The notes below the pieces were generated by a model. That model was not told the origin of the DNA. It made no database searches and saw only the letters and a program-made list of their open reading frames with translations. Position numbers and translations under genes: made by a program. Positions 31,734 to 61,197 of a stretch of 64,000 nucleotides of DNA are shown in pieces. The DNA comes from Axinella damicornis (taxonomy: Eukaryota > Porifera > Demospongiae > Axinellida > Axinellidae). The stretch spans positions 744,001 through 808,000 of the forward strand of contig OZ007505.1 in assembly GCA_963931865.1 (NCBI GenBank), written 5' to 3'. Each line of letters begins with the position of its first letter. The first letter of the stretch is position 1.

Positions 31734-34700
31734 ACCTTCCTCTTTTAGCTCCCCATCTCTGTCCCCTTCCTCCAGACTCTCCCTCAGGGGGTTCACGGGA
31801 AGGGGTGCAGCTACCATCCCAGTCACATCCACACCCTCCTCCTCTTGCTGACTCTGCAGGGAGTCACATGACAGTAACATGACTACTACTGCATAGAGAA
31901 TGACTATTTGCTAAGTAGTTTGTCATAAGGAACAAACTTAGTGGAACTGGATATGGTTGCTAGGCACCTAGCTTGAGTGGCATACAGCAGTGAATTCCGT
32001 ATGAAGCTCAGCTGGAGTTGGTTAACAACCAGCTCAGCTTCATTTGACAAACAACCATGAATACTATTAATCTTAAACAACTGCCAGGACCACACCTGAC
32101 AGTCATGTGATTGATGAAGAGTAGCGAGCTGTGACTGGGGGAGCTAGTGGTTTACTTTTCAGCCATTTCAATTAAATAACTGAGTGTAAGGAATTGACGT
32201 GACTTTTGACCACCACAAATGCTACAAAAATTCAAAATGGTGATATAAATTTACCATAGTTGCACATTATTAGGCACATGCGCCCATAACTCCACAGGAA
32301 GGAAATATGCGCCCATAACTCCACAGGAAGGAAAATGCGCCCATAACTCCACAGGAAGGAAAATGCGCCCATAACTCCACAGGAAGGAAAATGCGCCTAT
32401 AACTCCACAGGAAGGAAATATGCACCTATAAGCAAGATACACCTAATAACGAATGACATTCCTCAAATAGGAAGTGTGCTTCAAATCAAATTATAGCTTT
32501 TTTGCACTCTGTAGGATTGAAAATGGCAGTTTCTGGAAGAAAACTGCAGTGCTAAATAGCGAGTACCTGGGACAAGAGTTGAACCTGCACCTAACAGCAA
32601 ATATGTGCCTACAAGTCAGCTGCGCCTAATAACGACTACGGTATAGTGTCACAAGTCGTCGACCTGTCTACAGCTAGTATACACCTGTCTACAGTAAGTA
32701 TGCACCTGTCTACAACTAGTATGCACCTGTCTACAGCTAGTATGCACCTGTCTACAGCTAGTATGCACCTGTCTACAGCTAGTATGCACCTGTCTACAGC
32801 TAGTATGCACCTGTCTACAGCTAGTATGCACCTGTCTACAGCTAGTATACACCTGTCTACAGCTAGTATACACCTGTCTACAGCTAGTATACACCTGTCT
32901 ACAGCTAGTATGAATGGAAGAAGCTTTGTTATCTAAACTATGAAGTGTTCCTCAACTATTAGTCTCATCCCCAAACTCCCTCAGAAGGCAGGTCCGTGCA
33001 TATCGAGGGTCTGGGAACGAGACGACTCAAATACATATAGCTTCATTTTCAACTTAGCTCAATCACCATACTGGGACTGGAGATGATTGCAGACATCATG
33101 CTCAAGATCAAACCTCCCAGGCTATTGTCCCCACACCATTTCCATGGAGACGTAGTTAACAAATTAAGAGTTCTGAACAAGTACATTGTGTCAACTGTCA
33201 CAGCTCTTAGTTTTAAGAACATGCTAAGTATCTTCTCTCGGTACCAGATTCCCTAGCCAAAAGGGGGAGGGGGAGGGGAGGGGAGTGGAAGGGGGAGTGG
33301 AAGGGGGAGGGGGAGGGAGAGAGGGGAGGGGGAGTGGGAGGGGGAGGGGGAGGGAGAGGGGCAGGGGAGGGGGAGGGGGGAGGGAAGAGCAAATTAATAC
33401 AGCAGGTTAATATCATACTCACCTCTTCCTCTCCTTCATCCTCCTCTCTCTTGTAAATGACATCATCTGTAGCCTCCAGATCATCTTCTTCAACTAGCTC
33501 AGGATTGAACTCAAACATCTCACGACCACTGATCTGCAGGGGTTAATGACAAGGAAAGACAAACTATAATGGGAGATTAGGGGTTAATCAGAAAGATAAC
33601 AGACCAATCGGATGTCAGCATTCATCATTTAGACAGGGCGTGGCATCTTCTTTCAGCTACAAACAAGACACTATGTCTGGACCCAGTGCTAATGCTCTTC
33701 GCCAGAGACAAGGCTGTCGGTGTGCCAGAGCATGAGCTAAGCTGACTCATGCAGACGCAGTGAGGGGGGCAACAGGCAAGAGCTTGTGAGGGCCTCTACA
33801 CAGAGCTGCCTAGAGCCAGACTCATGCAGACGCAGTGAGGGGGGCAACAGGCAAGAGCTCATGAGGGTCTCTACACAGAGCTGCCTAGAGCCACACTCAC
33901 GCAAACACAGTGAGGGGGGTCACAGGCGAGAGCTTGTGACAGCCTCTGCACAGTACAGAGAATTGCCCGCAATGGACTCACACAGACACAGTGAGAGACG
34001 CTGCAGGTGAGAGCGTGCGAGCGCCTCTGCGCAGTCCACAGAGCATTAACACCAACAGAACTGACACAAGCCCCTAACCACGTATCACCATCGGTAAGCT
34101 TTGGAGAAAGAAATTGCTGAAAATCTGGGACCAGCTGGGTTTCAAATAGGGACCTTCCGATTACTGGTACCAGTCAGATGCAACCATGTTTCTGTCATTC
34201 ACTAGTTTCTTACCCCATGTGTTCTTCCTGCACTGAAGGCCTCTTTCCTCTTGGCCATTTCCATCTCTGCTTTCTCTCGTTTCTCTTTCAACTAATAGGG
34301 AGGGAGAGAAGATAGGAAGGGAGGGAGGGAGGAAGGGAACAGAAAGGGGGTGGGAGGTAAAATTGATGACAACTGGGTGGTTTCAAATGCTACCGGCTGG
34401 CAGGTTGAGTCTTGCTGACCTTTCTCTCCTTCCAGGCCAAGAAGGTTTCCAAGGTTACTTTGGTAAGTGTTCTGCTTGAGGCAGCCAGCTGTTCTCTCTG
34501 TGAGCAGAGGAGTTGTTCCAGCTGCATTAGCTGGTGAACACCACACGTCCCAATATACCTCACACACCACCACACTTGCCCCTCACACCCTCCCTCAGTC
34601 ACCTTCACACACATGCCCTCACACCCTCCCTCAGTCACTCAAGCTCACTTCACACACATGCCCCTCACACCCTCCCTCAGTCACCTTCACACACATGCCC

Positions 34701-35811
34701 TCACACCCTCCCTCAGTCACTCAAGCTCACTTCACACACATGCCCCTCACACCCTCCCTCAGTCACTCAAGCTCACTTCACACACATGCCCCTCACACCC
34801 TCCCTCAGTCACTCAAGCTCACTTCACACACATGCCCCTCACACCCTCCCTCAAGCTCACTTCACACACATGCCCCTCACACCCTCCCTCACGTTACACT
34901 CTCTTCTTGTAACACCCTCCCTCACGTTACACTCTCTTCTTGTAACACCCATCACACCCTCCCTCACACCCTCCCTCACGTTACACTCTCTTCTTGTAAC
35001 ACCCATCACACCCTCCCTCACGTTACACTCTCTTCTTGTAACACCCATCACACCCTCCCTCACACCCTCCCTCACATGTTAACTCTCTTCTTGTCACAAA
35101 CACTCACCACACACTCATGCACACCCTTACACTCTCTTGTCACAAACACTCATCACACCCTCCCTCACACCCACCTCCTTCTCTACCAATTCTTCCATGG
35201 AGATCACCTCCTCTGGTTCCTCCTCCCTTGCAGCCTTCTTGAAAACAAACCCAGGTGGTAAGGCGTGGCGGTAAATGCACTTGTCTCCACCGCTTGGGCA
35301 CTCCCAGAACCAGCCATAGACACCTTTCTCTATCGCGTGGAGAAAGTGTTTACAAACCTGGCAGTACAGGGAACACATCATGTGATCTTCAACCAATCTC
35401 AGTCCTCAACCTGGTCATGTGACCAACCTGGTCATGTGACCCATGCTGGTACGAAGCTACTCTCTTTTCCTTGTGGTCAATAAGCCATTACGTTTTGCCG
35501 TAAGGTGCAAATCCTTTCGCTGACTCACGATATCGGTCTTGGGCTTGCTCTTCTCTCCATGTTTCTTTTCCACCACCTCCTTCAACTTCTCCTCATCCCA
35601 TTTATCTATGGTGTCTGGAGACATGTGAATGCATGCGGGTGTGGGTGGTAACGCCCTGTGTACAATCACAAAGCAAAGCAATACAACATCGAGGACAAAA
35701 GGAGCAGCAAGAAAGAGAAAGACTACAGAAGAAAACACAAGGCAAAATAAAGTTTTACATATCAAGGCAGCTCATGCCTCCTCTCCCTTACTCGATCGCT
35801 AAGCCCCCCCC

Positions 35812-35842
<31 letters not shown>

Positions 35843-38800
35843 AACCCGAGCAATCTAAATAAAACCACAGTGAGCAGAATCTAGTTACCATAAAGAGTGA
35901 CACATGACATTTATGTACACAGAAGCGGTATTCCGTAACGTGTCACCTTCTTCCAGATCTCTGCTGTCAATGTAGACGCTCTTCTTCTCTGACTTCTGCT
36001 CCAGACTGAGATCGTGAGAGAACTTGCACTTGTCTCCCTTGGTACACTGGCCTTGCTTGTAGAAGATGCAGAGAACTGATTTGGGGTCTGCTCCGGAGGA
36101 AATCTTCTGCGTTTGTACAGGTCGGAACAGTGAGCTTATCTCTGTTTTCGCTTTTTCATCCTCAACTTTACGTTGCTGAATGTGTGTGTGTACGTGTACA
36201 GGTGTGTGTGTTAAGAGTGTTCGCTCGTGGTGTGTGTGTGTGTGTGTAGGTACATGTGCGTGTCCATTGACTTATGGTATGAGTGCATGTTGAAGTGTGT
36301 GCGTGTAAGTGCAGGTGTATTTGTGCGGAAGAGTGGGAACAGGAGTGTGTGTGCAGGTGTACGTGTGTGCAGGTGTGTGTGTGTAGGTGTGTGTGTGTAG
36401 GTGCAGGTGTATTTGTGTGGAAGAGTGGGAACAGGAGTGTGTGTGCAGGCTTGTGTGTGTGTGTGCAGGTGTGCAGGTGTGTGTGTGTAGGTGCAAGTGT
36501 ATTTGTGCGGAAGAGTGGGAACAGGAGTGTGTGTGCAGGTGTGCGTGTGTGCAGGTGTGTGTGTGTAGGTGTGTGTGTGTAGGTGCAGGTGTATTTGTGT
36601 GGAAGAGTAGGAACAGGAGTGTGTGTGCAGGCTTGTGTGTGTGTGTGCAGGTGTGCGTGTGTGCAGGTGTGTGTGTGTAGGTGCAAGTGTATTTGTGCGG
36701 AAGAGTGGGAACAGGAGTGTGTGTGCAGGTGTGCGTGTGTGCAGGTGTGTGTGTGTGCAGGTGCATGTGAACAGGTGTGTGTGTGCAGGTGTGTGTGTGT
36801 GCAGGTGCATGTGAACAGGTGTGTGTGTGCAGGCGTGTGTGTGTAATAATATTGTTACAATCAGTGCACATATCACCATACACACTGTATGTTCCACCAT
36901 ATACACTGTGTATGGTGATATGTTCACTGACTATAATGTGGTGGAGATACAAAATGAAGGACTGTCACACCTTTGCTTCATACGTTGCACTCTCTCTCTG
37001 CAAAGGAAGGAGAAGCATCACTCACAAACCAATCCACGGCCTTATCACAGCCGTTTCGGTTCCACTCCAACATCACATGCTCTGTGCATGTGACTCAAGC
37101 CAAGTACAGGCTCACGTCATGTGACTCATGCCAAGTACAGGCTTATGTCATGTGACTCATGCCAAGTACAGGCTTGCATCATGTGACTCATGCAAAATAC
37201 AGGCTTATGTCATGTGACTCATGGCAAATACAGGCTCAAGACTACACAGAGGAGGCACGACCTGACATCAAGTCATGTGACACATGCCAGTAAGGTGTGG
37301 TGAAAGTACAGGTTGCACTTCACATGGCTACTGGTGTAATCTGAAGCTCCACCCACAGGAAGTCATTCCCAGTAATGGCATACAATATTTCTAAAACTGG
37401 TAGATCCTGCTCATTGAGTAATTCGACTAAAGTGAACTGAACTCTATCAAACTGCGCACATTTTAACCCATGAGATTTATACTGTCATGTGACTGCAATC
37501 AATAGCTCATGTGACTAGGGATACATATGATTGTTACCTTTTGAATACTCTGTCCTCCAAACTTGACCTGGTTTGTGACCTGCTTAATGAGCTGCTGTTG
37601 ACGCTTCCCTTTCTTGTTCTTCAGTCCAAATGTCTTGTCCTGCAGGACAAAAATGAATGAGCCATACCTACCATAAGTGATTTCGGTATGTGAGCAAATC
37701 AGAGGGCCTCAATACTCGCTAGCTTCATTCCAAGGCCTCCATCCAATTCTTGTTGCTTGCAGTATGAGAACATAGCTAGTAGGATGTGCTAGCATGGCAT
37801 CCAAGTGGGGGGGCGACATCAAGGCCAGATCTCGGGCCACCAACGTCTGGAGCCAAAGATTCGTGTCACTCCTATGCATCACTGAAGAGACATAAGGTCC
37901 CAAAGTTGGCGTCTTAAAGCATCACTGCTTGGAGCTAGTTCTCAAATTCGTAGGACTTCAGAAAACGGTGGTGCAAGTCCAAGCTCCATAGCTCACACCA
38001 TTCTGTTGACCGAAGTGAAAGTGTCTGCAGCCAGTAACTACATGTACCGTAGATTGGGAAATTATTGTTAAAACATTTTCGTAGTTGCCCACAACCACGA
38101 AAATTTAACGCACGAAATTTATTTACAACGGATAATTTTACGGTCAACCACTTGTAAACTACGTCCTTCAAGTTCTGCGATTCTTCAAGGCTGCAGATGG
38201 ACTCCCCGATCTCAAAGATCTCTGTCGCTCTCCATTCCTTCGCGAGGTAGCCTCAGAGAATCGGGAGGTGCTTGATTCGACAAACGGCGGACCGAATCGG
38301 AAGGGAAGAAGCACAGGCCGTACAGGAGATACAGTACAGCCCAGAAGAACGCTTTGTCGGTACGTCAGTGACGATGGCATAGCAGCAGCTCGTTTGTACA
38401 TCTCCATTCTTGATACAATGATCGTTACATTTTTTTCGTTGATGAGCTAAAGTACGAAAATTTAACGCCACGAAAAATTTACACACGAAATATTTTTGGC
38501 ACGAAAATTTCCCGATCTACGGTACATGCGGTTCACTGCTCACTAGGTAATACGGAAAACGGCTGTATCTCGACTGAGGAGCAAGCATCTCAAGAACGGT
38601 AAGTGTGTTGTGGATGCAGACTTGGATTAACTAAACACTGATGATTTCGGACACCACTTCAACAGCCTATAGCCCTGTAGCGACACTTAGGCTATAGAGA
38701 GACAACAATCTCGGGATGCAGACTTGGGTGGGGTTGTCCTCTAACAACGACACTAGTCTCATTCCCAGACCCTCCCCGAAAAGCGGAAAGAGGGTCTGGT

Positions 38801-39916
38801 GTTCTGAGCAACATTTCTTGTCACATAGGGAAGGGCTAGCCTCGTTTCCAGGCCATTGCCCAGCTTTTCGTCACTTACAGTATGGAAAAAACAGGAAGGA
38901 CTGCAATAATTTATCACGTGAGTGACGTCAGGGTAGACTGAACGAGGGTACCTACGTACGCTATTAAGACAACCGTCCACACCGGCTTCCGTAGTACATA
39001 GTCGAATCTCGCGGCCAGACGTTCTTTTGCAACTGTGAACGTCTGGGCTTTGAGACTATATATTCAAGGGGATATAACTCCCATATTTGCCGTAGCCACA
39101 ACTGCGACCGGGCATCTTGACCCCGTCAGGGTTTATTTCACAAGGGGGGTGGGGGGGATTGAATAGTGGGTGGCAGTGCACCATTTAGGAGGGTATGGGT
39201 TTGAAAACATTTTCAAGCCCCCACCCGGCCTAAATTAAGGAAGGGGTGTCGCTACACATTCTTGATCGATTATCAGACATGCTACACAATCGGACACGCT
39301 AGTGCAGAAGGCGTGCATACCGGAAGTGGGCATGTCCCTCTATAGACAGTGTGGAACGATCTCACCGTGCGTTCCAAGTTTGGTGCTCCTTTCTTGTTTG
39401 GCCAAGGAATAAGTCTGTCAAAAGTAAACTTTATATTATCTATGAATGAATGTATTGTCGGACGGTGCTCCCTCTTGTCCAATTATATAGGAGTCTGATA
39501 ATCGATCAATTACTCCATTAACGGGTCAAGGACAAAACGTGTGTGAAGTCAAACAGTAAACAGCTGAAATACAGCCAGTCAGAGCCACTTTGTTATGCAG
39601 TCAAGCAGCAACAAATTATGACGGCCAAAATTTCTTGACCCTGGTCGCAGCTGTGACTACAGCATCTGTGGGAGCGAGACCGCCTTGTTTAAGGTCAGTC
39701 ACGGTCGTACATACAGTGCTTATGAGAACCTCTAGCTCTGGACTATCAGCTAATAGAGCAAAACTATGTACGGTATTAGATGGCAAGGATGTCATGTGGA
39801 CCACCCACAACAGATACACCACACTTTCTGTACCTACCCTCACCCACCTCAATAATCCTCTCCTTCTTCTTCTGCTCCACTTTTTTACTTGGTTGTTGCT
39901 GCTTCTTTGGCGGCAT
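30962..39916 (-). CDS. ZC3H15: Zinc finger CCCH protein 15 (DFRP1), binds and stabilises DRG1 GTPase
   Basis: Ten exons: 39916-39848, 37639-37538, 36175-35947, 35614-35529, 35357-35175, 34497-34420, 34291-34214, 33533-33423, 31853-31736 and 31209-30962. All junction phases agree. Known role: cytoplasmic partner of the DRG1 GTPase in translation. Exon 1 reads [12 protein letters not shown]. Exon 2 has the conserved [11 protein letters not shown]. Exon 3 holds the first CCCH finger (C-x7-C-x5-C-x3-H in [19 protein letters not shown]) and exon 5 the second ([10 protein letters not shown], then [12 protein letters not shown]), followed by ALPPGF. Exons 4-8 carry [22 protein letters not shown] and [14 protein letters not shown]. 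The C-terminus is acidic, as in the family, but exon 10 starts with an unusual run of GAVGG-like repeats. Introns contain several minisatellites and inverted-repeat elements. Confidence 0.95.
31669..31731. repeat. (CT)n(CA)n microsatellite beside an exon donor
   Basis: A CT tract followed by a CA tract lies directly next to the donor of ZC3H15 exon 9. Confidence 0.9.
32272..32430. repeat. 28-base minisatellite, about six units
   Basis: Tandem units of GCGCCCATAACTCCACAGG plus AAGGAAAAT within a ZC3H15 intron. Confidence 0.9.
32655..32912. repeat. 21-base minisatellite, about twelve units
   Basis: Units of ACCTGTCTACAGCTAGTATG(C). The length is a multiple of three, so it is open in frames on both strands by chance. 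Confidence 0.92.
33262..33390. repeat. Purine-rich (GGGGA)n tract
   Basis: Almost only G and A on the plus strand; lies just downstream of ZC3H15 exon 8 in the transcribed direction. Confidence 0.85.
33745..34035. repeat. About 75-base degenerate tandem repeat
   Basis: Four imperfect units containing GACGCAGTGAGGGGGGCAAC and GAGAGCTTGTGA-like segments, in the intron between ZC3H15 exons 7 and 8. Confidence 0.7.
34575..35085. repeat. CTCACACCCTCCCT-based compound minisatellite
   Basis: Repeated CTCACACCCTCCCTCAGTCA and related segments, then a second unit with GTTACACTCTCTTCTTGTAA, in the ZC3H15 intron between exons 5 and 6. Confidence 0.85.
35806..35828 (+). repeat. Poly-C run
   Basis: About 23 consecutive C followed by a short CA tract in a ZC3H15 intron. 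Confidence 0.9.
36180..36845. repeat. TG-rich compound minisatellite
   Basis: (TGTG) blocks alternate with a recurring segment GTATTTGTGYGGAAGAGTGG. Open frames on both strands are low-complexity Cys/Val or Thr/His and are not considered genes. Confidence 0.9.
37085..37235. repeat. About 32-base tandem repeat
   Basis: Four to five units containing CATGTGACTCATGCCAAGTA in the first intron of ZC3H15. Confidence 0.8.
38045..38524. mobile_element. 480-base inverted-repeat element with CATG target duplication
   Basis: Left end TACCGTAGATTGGGAAATT, right end AATTTCCCGATCTACGGTA. The flanks are CATG on both sides. Subterminal sequence is rich in CGAAAATTTA-type motifs on both arms. No transposase; a MITE-like element inside ZC3H15 intron 1. 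Confidence 0.75.
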
Positions 39917-40103
39917 TTTGCCCCAGCTTTCCTCTTGCACTACTCAGAGAAGAGGGAGTTAATTCTATTTATGCGCAAATTGTAAAATTGAAGGCATGGA
40001 GCGGCAATAATTTATTACGCAACCGGCATCGCGTACGCGACGCTCACGCGCGGGTACGGAAGTGCGCGGGCCGGTTGGGGACGCCTTTGTACTTACTTTA
40101 TAC

Positions 40104-40142
40104 CATAGATAATAAACTAGTTTTCGTAGTTTATTATCTATG
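40104..40142. repeat. Perfect 16-base inverted repeat with 7-base loop
   Basis: CATAGATAATAAACTA, GTTTTCG, then the exact reverse complement of the first segment. Function unknown. Confidence 0.85.
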
Positions 40143-40664
40143 TTTATACTACCGCCGAACCTCGAACTCCGCGAGGGCCAGGCTGGAACCTTCCAGAACG
40201 GCTAGGCTGAGGCTGCAACAGGCAACATATACTGAAGGACGCGACCGAGGCCGAGCGCTCGAGCAGCTGCGGACGTGATCGATCGGGGCCCGGAGCAGCA
40301 TGCGCATGCAGACTGACGCGGACGCAATCGGGGAGCCCAGCTGAGGCGGACGCGATCGCCGATCGCGGAGCACCAGCTGAGGTAGACGCGATCGGGGTGC
40401 AACAGCTAGCTAGCTAGCTAGCTGCATGAAGCCAACGCAATATAATAGGGGAGCAGCTGCAACAGCCTGCCGGACTGCTAACGTAGGCGAATGAAGGGGA
40501 AGTAACTGAGCTACATGTAATTAGCTATATTATGCTGGATTGGTCAACATGAATTTCTGGTGGCTAGGTGGAATGTTCAGTCTGTGCTAGATAGCCTTCC
40601 CGGGATTGGAAACCGGTTTCGAGCAAGTCAGGTTGTCATCGGTTCCACTGCTGGTAAGGTGGGA

Positions 40665-40915
40665 TGGCTGGTGGTTGAGTGGTTAAAACGTTCGACCAGC
40701 GCATAATGACTGCGGTCCTGATTCGACTGCTAATCGAAAAGTTGCTGGTTCGAGTCTGACCAAATGTTGCCATAAGAGATATTTTTCTCTGTTAGGACTC
40801 GAGAGTTGACTCAGCTCTACCCTAAAAACTAATACCGTGTTCTTGCAGGCGTTTCACCTGAAATAGTTCACACCGCATCCTTCGGAGGGGATGTAAAGCC
40901 ATCGGTCGGAGGGTA
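40665..40915 (+). mobile_element. Possible tRNA-derived SINE
   Basis: An A-box-like GGTTGAGTGGTTAAAACG and a B-box-like GGTTCGAGTCTGACC flank a GACTGCTAATCG segment that resembles a serine tRNA anticodon arm, but the spacing is longer than a tRNA. Downstream, TTCGGAGGGGATGTAAAGCC resembles cores of some invertebrate SINEs (from memory). Not a functional tRNA. Confidence 0.45.
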
Positions 40916-41341
40916 CTGGTTAGTACTAGCAAGTCGCTAGTTCCAGTTACCTCGTTAGCCACTATGTTGGTGATTTCTCGTATAGAGAGAAAAAACAGTG
41001 CTTCCCAACTAGTCTCCTGGGCCAGCCTCTCACCACACCCGCTACTGTACTGGCCCACGAGGCTACTTCCCATCTCAGGCCCCCACCCTCACCTGATACT
41101 TCCTGCACACATGGTGGCAGTGAATTGAGTCCTGGCTATACCACTTGTGAGTACACACTGTGCCAGATCAAATACAGACAACACGGTCACACAACTCTAT
41201 TCTTCATTGAGGAATGCACAATAAGTGATTTGATACACTCTTTTTGTATACCCTTGTTTGTCTAGCATGAAGTCTTCAACATAATCACAGAGGAGAAACA
41301 AACGAAAGGTCAAATCCTACACCTGACAGTGATGTTGTCAT

Positions 41342-41481
41342 TAGTCTCGTTCCCAGACCCTCACTTTGTTACTTACTTTAATTTGATGAACACTTCAATT
41401 AAGGTCTTTGGTGATCGCAAAATAAATTGTTCACACTGTGGGTGTTATAGATGCGCGGAAGAGGGTCTGGGCACAAGACTA
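41342..41481. mobile_element. Inverted-repeat element (TAGTCTCGTTCCCAGACCCTC type) with 9-base duplication
   Basis: The ends are TAGTCTCGTTCCCAG and CTGGGCACAAGACTA, inverted over about 21 bases. TGTTGTCAT flanks both sides (41333-41341 and 41482-41490). Same family as the TAGCCTCGTTCCCAGG elements. Confidence 0.8.
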
Positions 41482-41697
41482 TGTTGTCATTTACATCCAC
41501 ATGTAGTTACCTTCAGGTTTACTTTATGCACAATAAAAGTAGTTGTGGAAAGTTCACACTCACGCTCACGCTCAAGACTCACATATCACCAGGAGCTTAT
41601 AAGGATACGACTTCAAATTTAAGGCACTCCACTCCGTATACCGTTACAGTTGAAAAAGGATGAGCAGCTTTACATGTGTAATACAAAGTTCCTCCAA

Positions 41698-41886
41698 CTA
41701 TCGTCGAAATGCCCTTGCCTCCTCGCTGTGCTGCTTGAATTCTGCATACTGATTGATATTCCATCCTCGAGTTGTTTCCACATCTGACCTCCAGTTTGGG
41801 CTACACACAAATACGTAGGGCATGTAGCTCGAAATGTGTAGGGAACTGGCGCGCGCAGCCGGTTGAAATTTTTGGCGGGAAGTCAT
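41698..41886 (-). CDS. Possible small protein of 62 residues
   Basis: An open frame from an ATG at 41886 to the TAG at 41698. It starts MTSRQKFQPAARASS and ends EEARAFRR; the frame stays open upstream. The C-terminal half has unbiased composition (SDVETTRGWNINQYAEFKQ), which is why I keep it. I do not recognise it, and it may be a terminal exon or chance. Confidence 0.3.
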   Translation of the reverse strand: MTSRQKFQPAARASSLHISSYMPYVFVCSPNWRSDVETTRGWNINQYAEFKQHSEEARAFRR

Positions 41887-42084
41887 GGTGGTGGAGCGCG
41901 CATGCGCGACCGGAAATAGCCGGCTGGGGTTTAAATGCTGAATTTGTAGCAAGTTTTGGCGGGATGTCGGGATGGCACACTCGCTAAGCACTTGCTTTAC
42001 AGCCTGGGGGTTGAGTGTTCGTCTCCCCAATAACCGAGTACGAGTCTGGGCCACTCCGTACACACCGGTTCCTGACTTCCCCGC

Positions 42085-42300
42085 CTAGCAGCTTGAGTAC
42101 GCCGGTTCCCATCTGACCACCGAAGCTAAAGAAAGGTGTTCTGGTTGAAAGCAGGTTAGCCTCCTGTGATTCCAGTCACCGGCGCCTATCCAGCGCTCCT
42201 GAGGCTTACACTTCGGTGTCCGACCTGTCACGGAGGGATGGGTTGTTGCTAGGTTGTTTTTTTTCCTTCTTTTTTTTTCTTTCTTTTTTTTCATGGAAGG
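42085..42300 (+). mobile_element. Possible 5S-rRNA-derived repeat with T-rich tail
   Basis: A stretch with ATCTGACCACCGAAGCTAAA then CTGGTTGAAAGCAGG resembles the internal promoter part of 5S rRNA, where GATCTCGGAAGCTAAGCAGG is typical. It is followed by T/C-rich sequence. Weak similarity judged from memory. Confidence 0.35.
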
Positions 42301-42747
42301 CCTCTCTTTTTTTTCATCTTATGGAAGGCCTTCCCCTTCTTTCCATGTTTAATGTAAAATGAAAATATAAAAATTGGCCTCCATGGATGGCAGTTGCTAA
42401 GCTTCTCACTGCCTGGTACACATCACTGCATGTCTATTGCTTGTAATGGTTTAGTCTCTTCTCTTCTCACTGCATGAAGTAATTAGTGGTACAAATAATT
42501 TCTGTATAGGCCAATTGCAAATCCAGGGTGAGCCATTTCTGAAATGCTCTATTACATTCATACATACACGGTTTAATATTATGTCAATGAACACAAGTGG
42601 GTACAATGTACACGGTACACACACCAACACACAGTTAGCAGTCGCAAAGTGGGCAAGACAGACAGTCAACAAAGTAAGTTATCTATAGACATTCTGAAAA
42701 TCAATCACCAAATACAAACAGTGTACATGTATAATAGACACACAGTC

Positions 42748-59892
<17,145 letters not shown>

Positions 59893-59970
59893 CGTTAGCT
59901 CCTGAACTTTGATCCTTATGGCCTATGGCCTTATATAATTGCCTCATGACGGTCACGAGCAGAAAATGAT

Positions 59971-60192
59971 TAAGGTAACGGAGGGGGTTTCCGGACAGTA
60001 GGGGATTTCCGGACACTGCCCCAGCTTTCGCTCTCTAGGAGCAGTTTTTGCCAACAACTGCACAGCGTTGGAAAGTTCGAAGGTAGGGTATGCATGCACA
60101 CTTAGGAAGAATTGCTAACGGAGCGAATGTGAGGGGCATGAATGCCGTGTCCGGAATTAAAAGACTGTCCGGAAACCCCCTCCGTTACCTTA
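59971..60192 (+). mobile_element. 222-base inverted-repeat element between divergent start codons
   Basis: Termini TAAGGTAACGGAGGGGGTTT... and ...AAACCCCCTCCGTTACCTTA are perfect inverted repeats over 29 bases (59971-59999 and 60164-60192). It lies between the probable SLC4 ATG (59892, minus) and the TCTE1 ATG (60241, plus). Confidence 0.85.
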
Positions 60193-60240
60193 CCGTTGTC
60201 GTGGAAACCAAACAAGGAGAAGCTTATTGTTCTCTAATTA

Positions 60241-61121
60241 ATGACCACCAAAGTATCTACTGCCATGGAACCTCCGTTAGTCAAGGTTAGTGGCAAGAAT
60301 ATGATGTGTGCGTGTGTTCGTCTCAGAACGAAGGTGTGCACATGTGTGCATGGCATACACCCTACATTGTACATAGACATGATTTGGTTCCCAGCACTGA
60401 GGGGAGCAGAAAAGTACTTTCCACCTAGCATGCAATCTGCCCTCCATGCTTGGAACCAGGATATGGCTTGACTGTGCTTCAACTGAAAGTTGGCTGATGG
60501 TGCTCGTGTCTCTACCTGTGCAGGGCCATAAGAGGGCCAACCCAGCTGCTGACCCTCGCAAGATGAGGAGGATCATTGCAGAAGACCCAGAATGGTACGC
60601 CAACACACCCTAGGTGTTCCATGCTGCAAGCTACAGCAACTTTGGAGGCACCTCAGGGCTCCCGATAACATCCAGACACCTGGTCAAATGGGCCTTACTA
60701 TAGCTGGTTTATTGGATGTGGGAACATAAGTGTCTGACTTTGTCTGGCTGTATCAGTACAATGGAATGTGTGGACGTGATGTCTGGACATTTGGGTACCC
60801 GGACATTGTGAGGTATGCCCTGAGACATCCCCTGCACCTCAAGGCCTGGGAATGGGGCACACCAGTAAGGGGTATGGGTGATTTCATCACAAGAGCTACT
60901 GCAGCTCTGCTGCTCATGTAGGCAGGGGTTCTCTGCTAACTTGGCTGGCAGTGATTTGACCAGTCAGTGTACAGGACGAGGAACAATTATCCTGGTGTCA
61001 ATTCCTGTTTGCTAATACTGGGGGTCTCTGTTTTGTATCCAGGAATCTGGAGACAGTACTTCCACTGGTGGACGCTTGTATCCAACACATTGTGGAGCAC
61101 TTCCGTGGTACTTGTATGGAT

Positions 61122-61197
<76 letters not shown>

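Larger units (their letters stand above)
39917..42747. other. Intergenic region between ZC3H15 start and SLC4 3' end
   Basis: Contains the ZC3H15 promoter side, a perfect hairpin (40104-40142), a CG-rich stretch (40140-40400), a tRNA-like repeat (about 40665-40915), an inverted-repeat element (41342-41481), a short minus-strand frame (41698-41886) and a 5S-like segment with T-rich tail (about 42085-42300). Confidence 0.6.

Noticed and set aside
36168..36952. Long Thr/His and Cys/Val open frames in TG/CA repeat DNA
   Set aside because: They are translations of simple sequence in all frames inside a ZC3H15 intron, with no splice or composition support.
39282..39482. Minus-strand frame with [11 protein letters not shown] resembling ZC3H15 NKKG
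   Set aside because: The true conserved [11 protein letters not shown] exon is at 37538-37639 and joins exon 1 in phase, so this is chance similarity.
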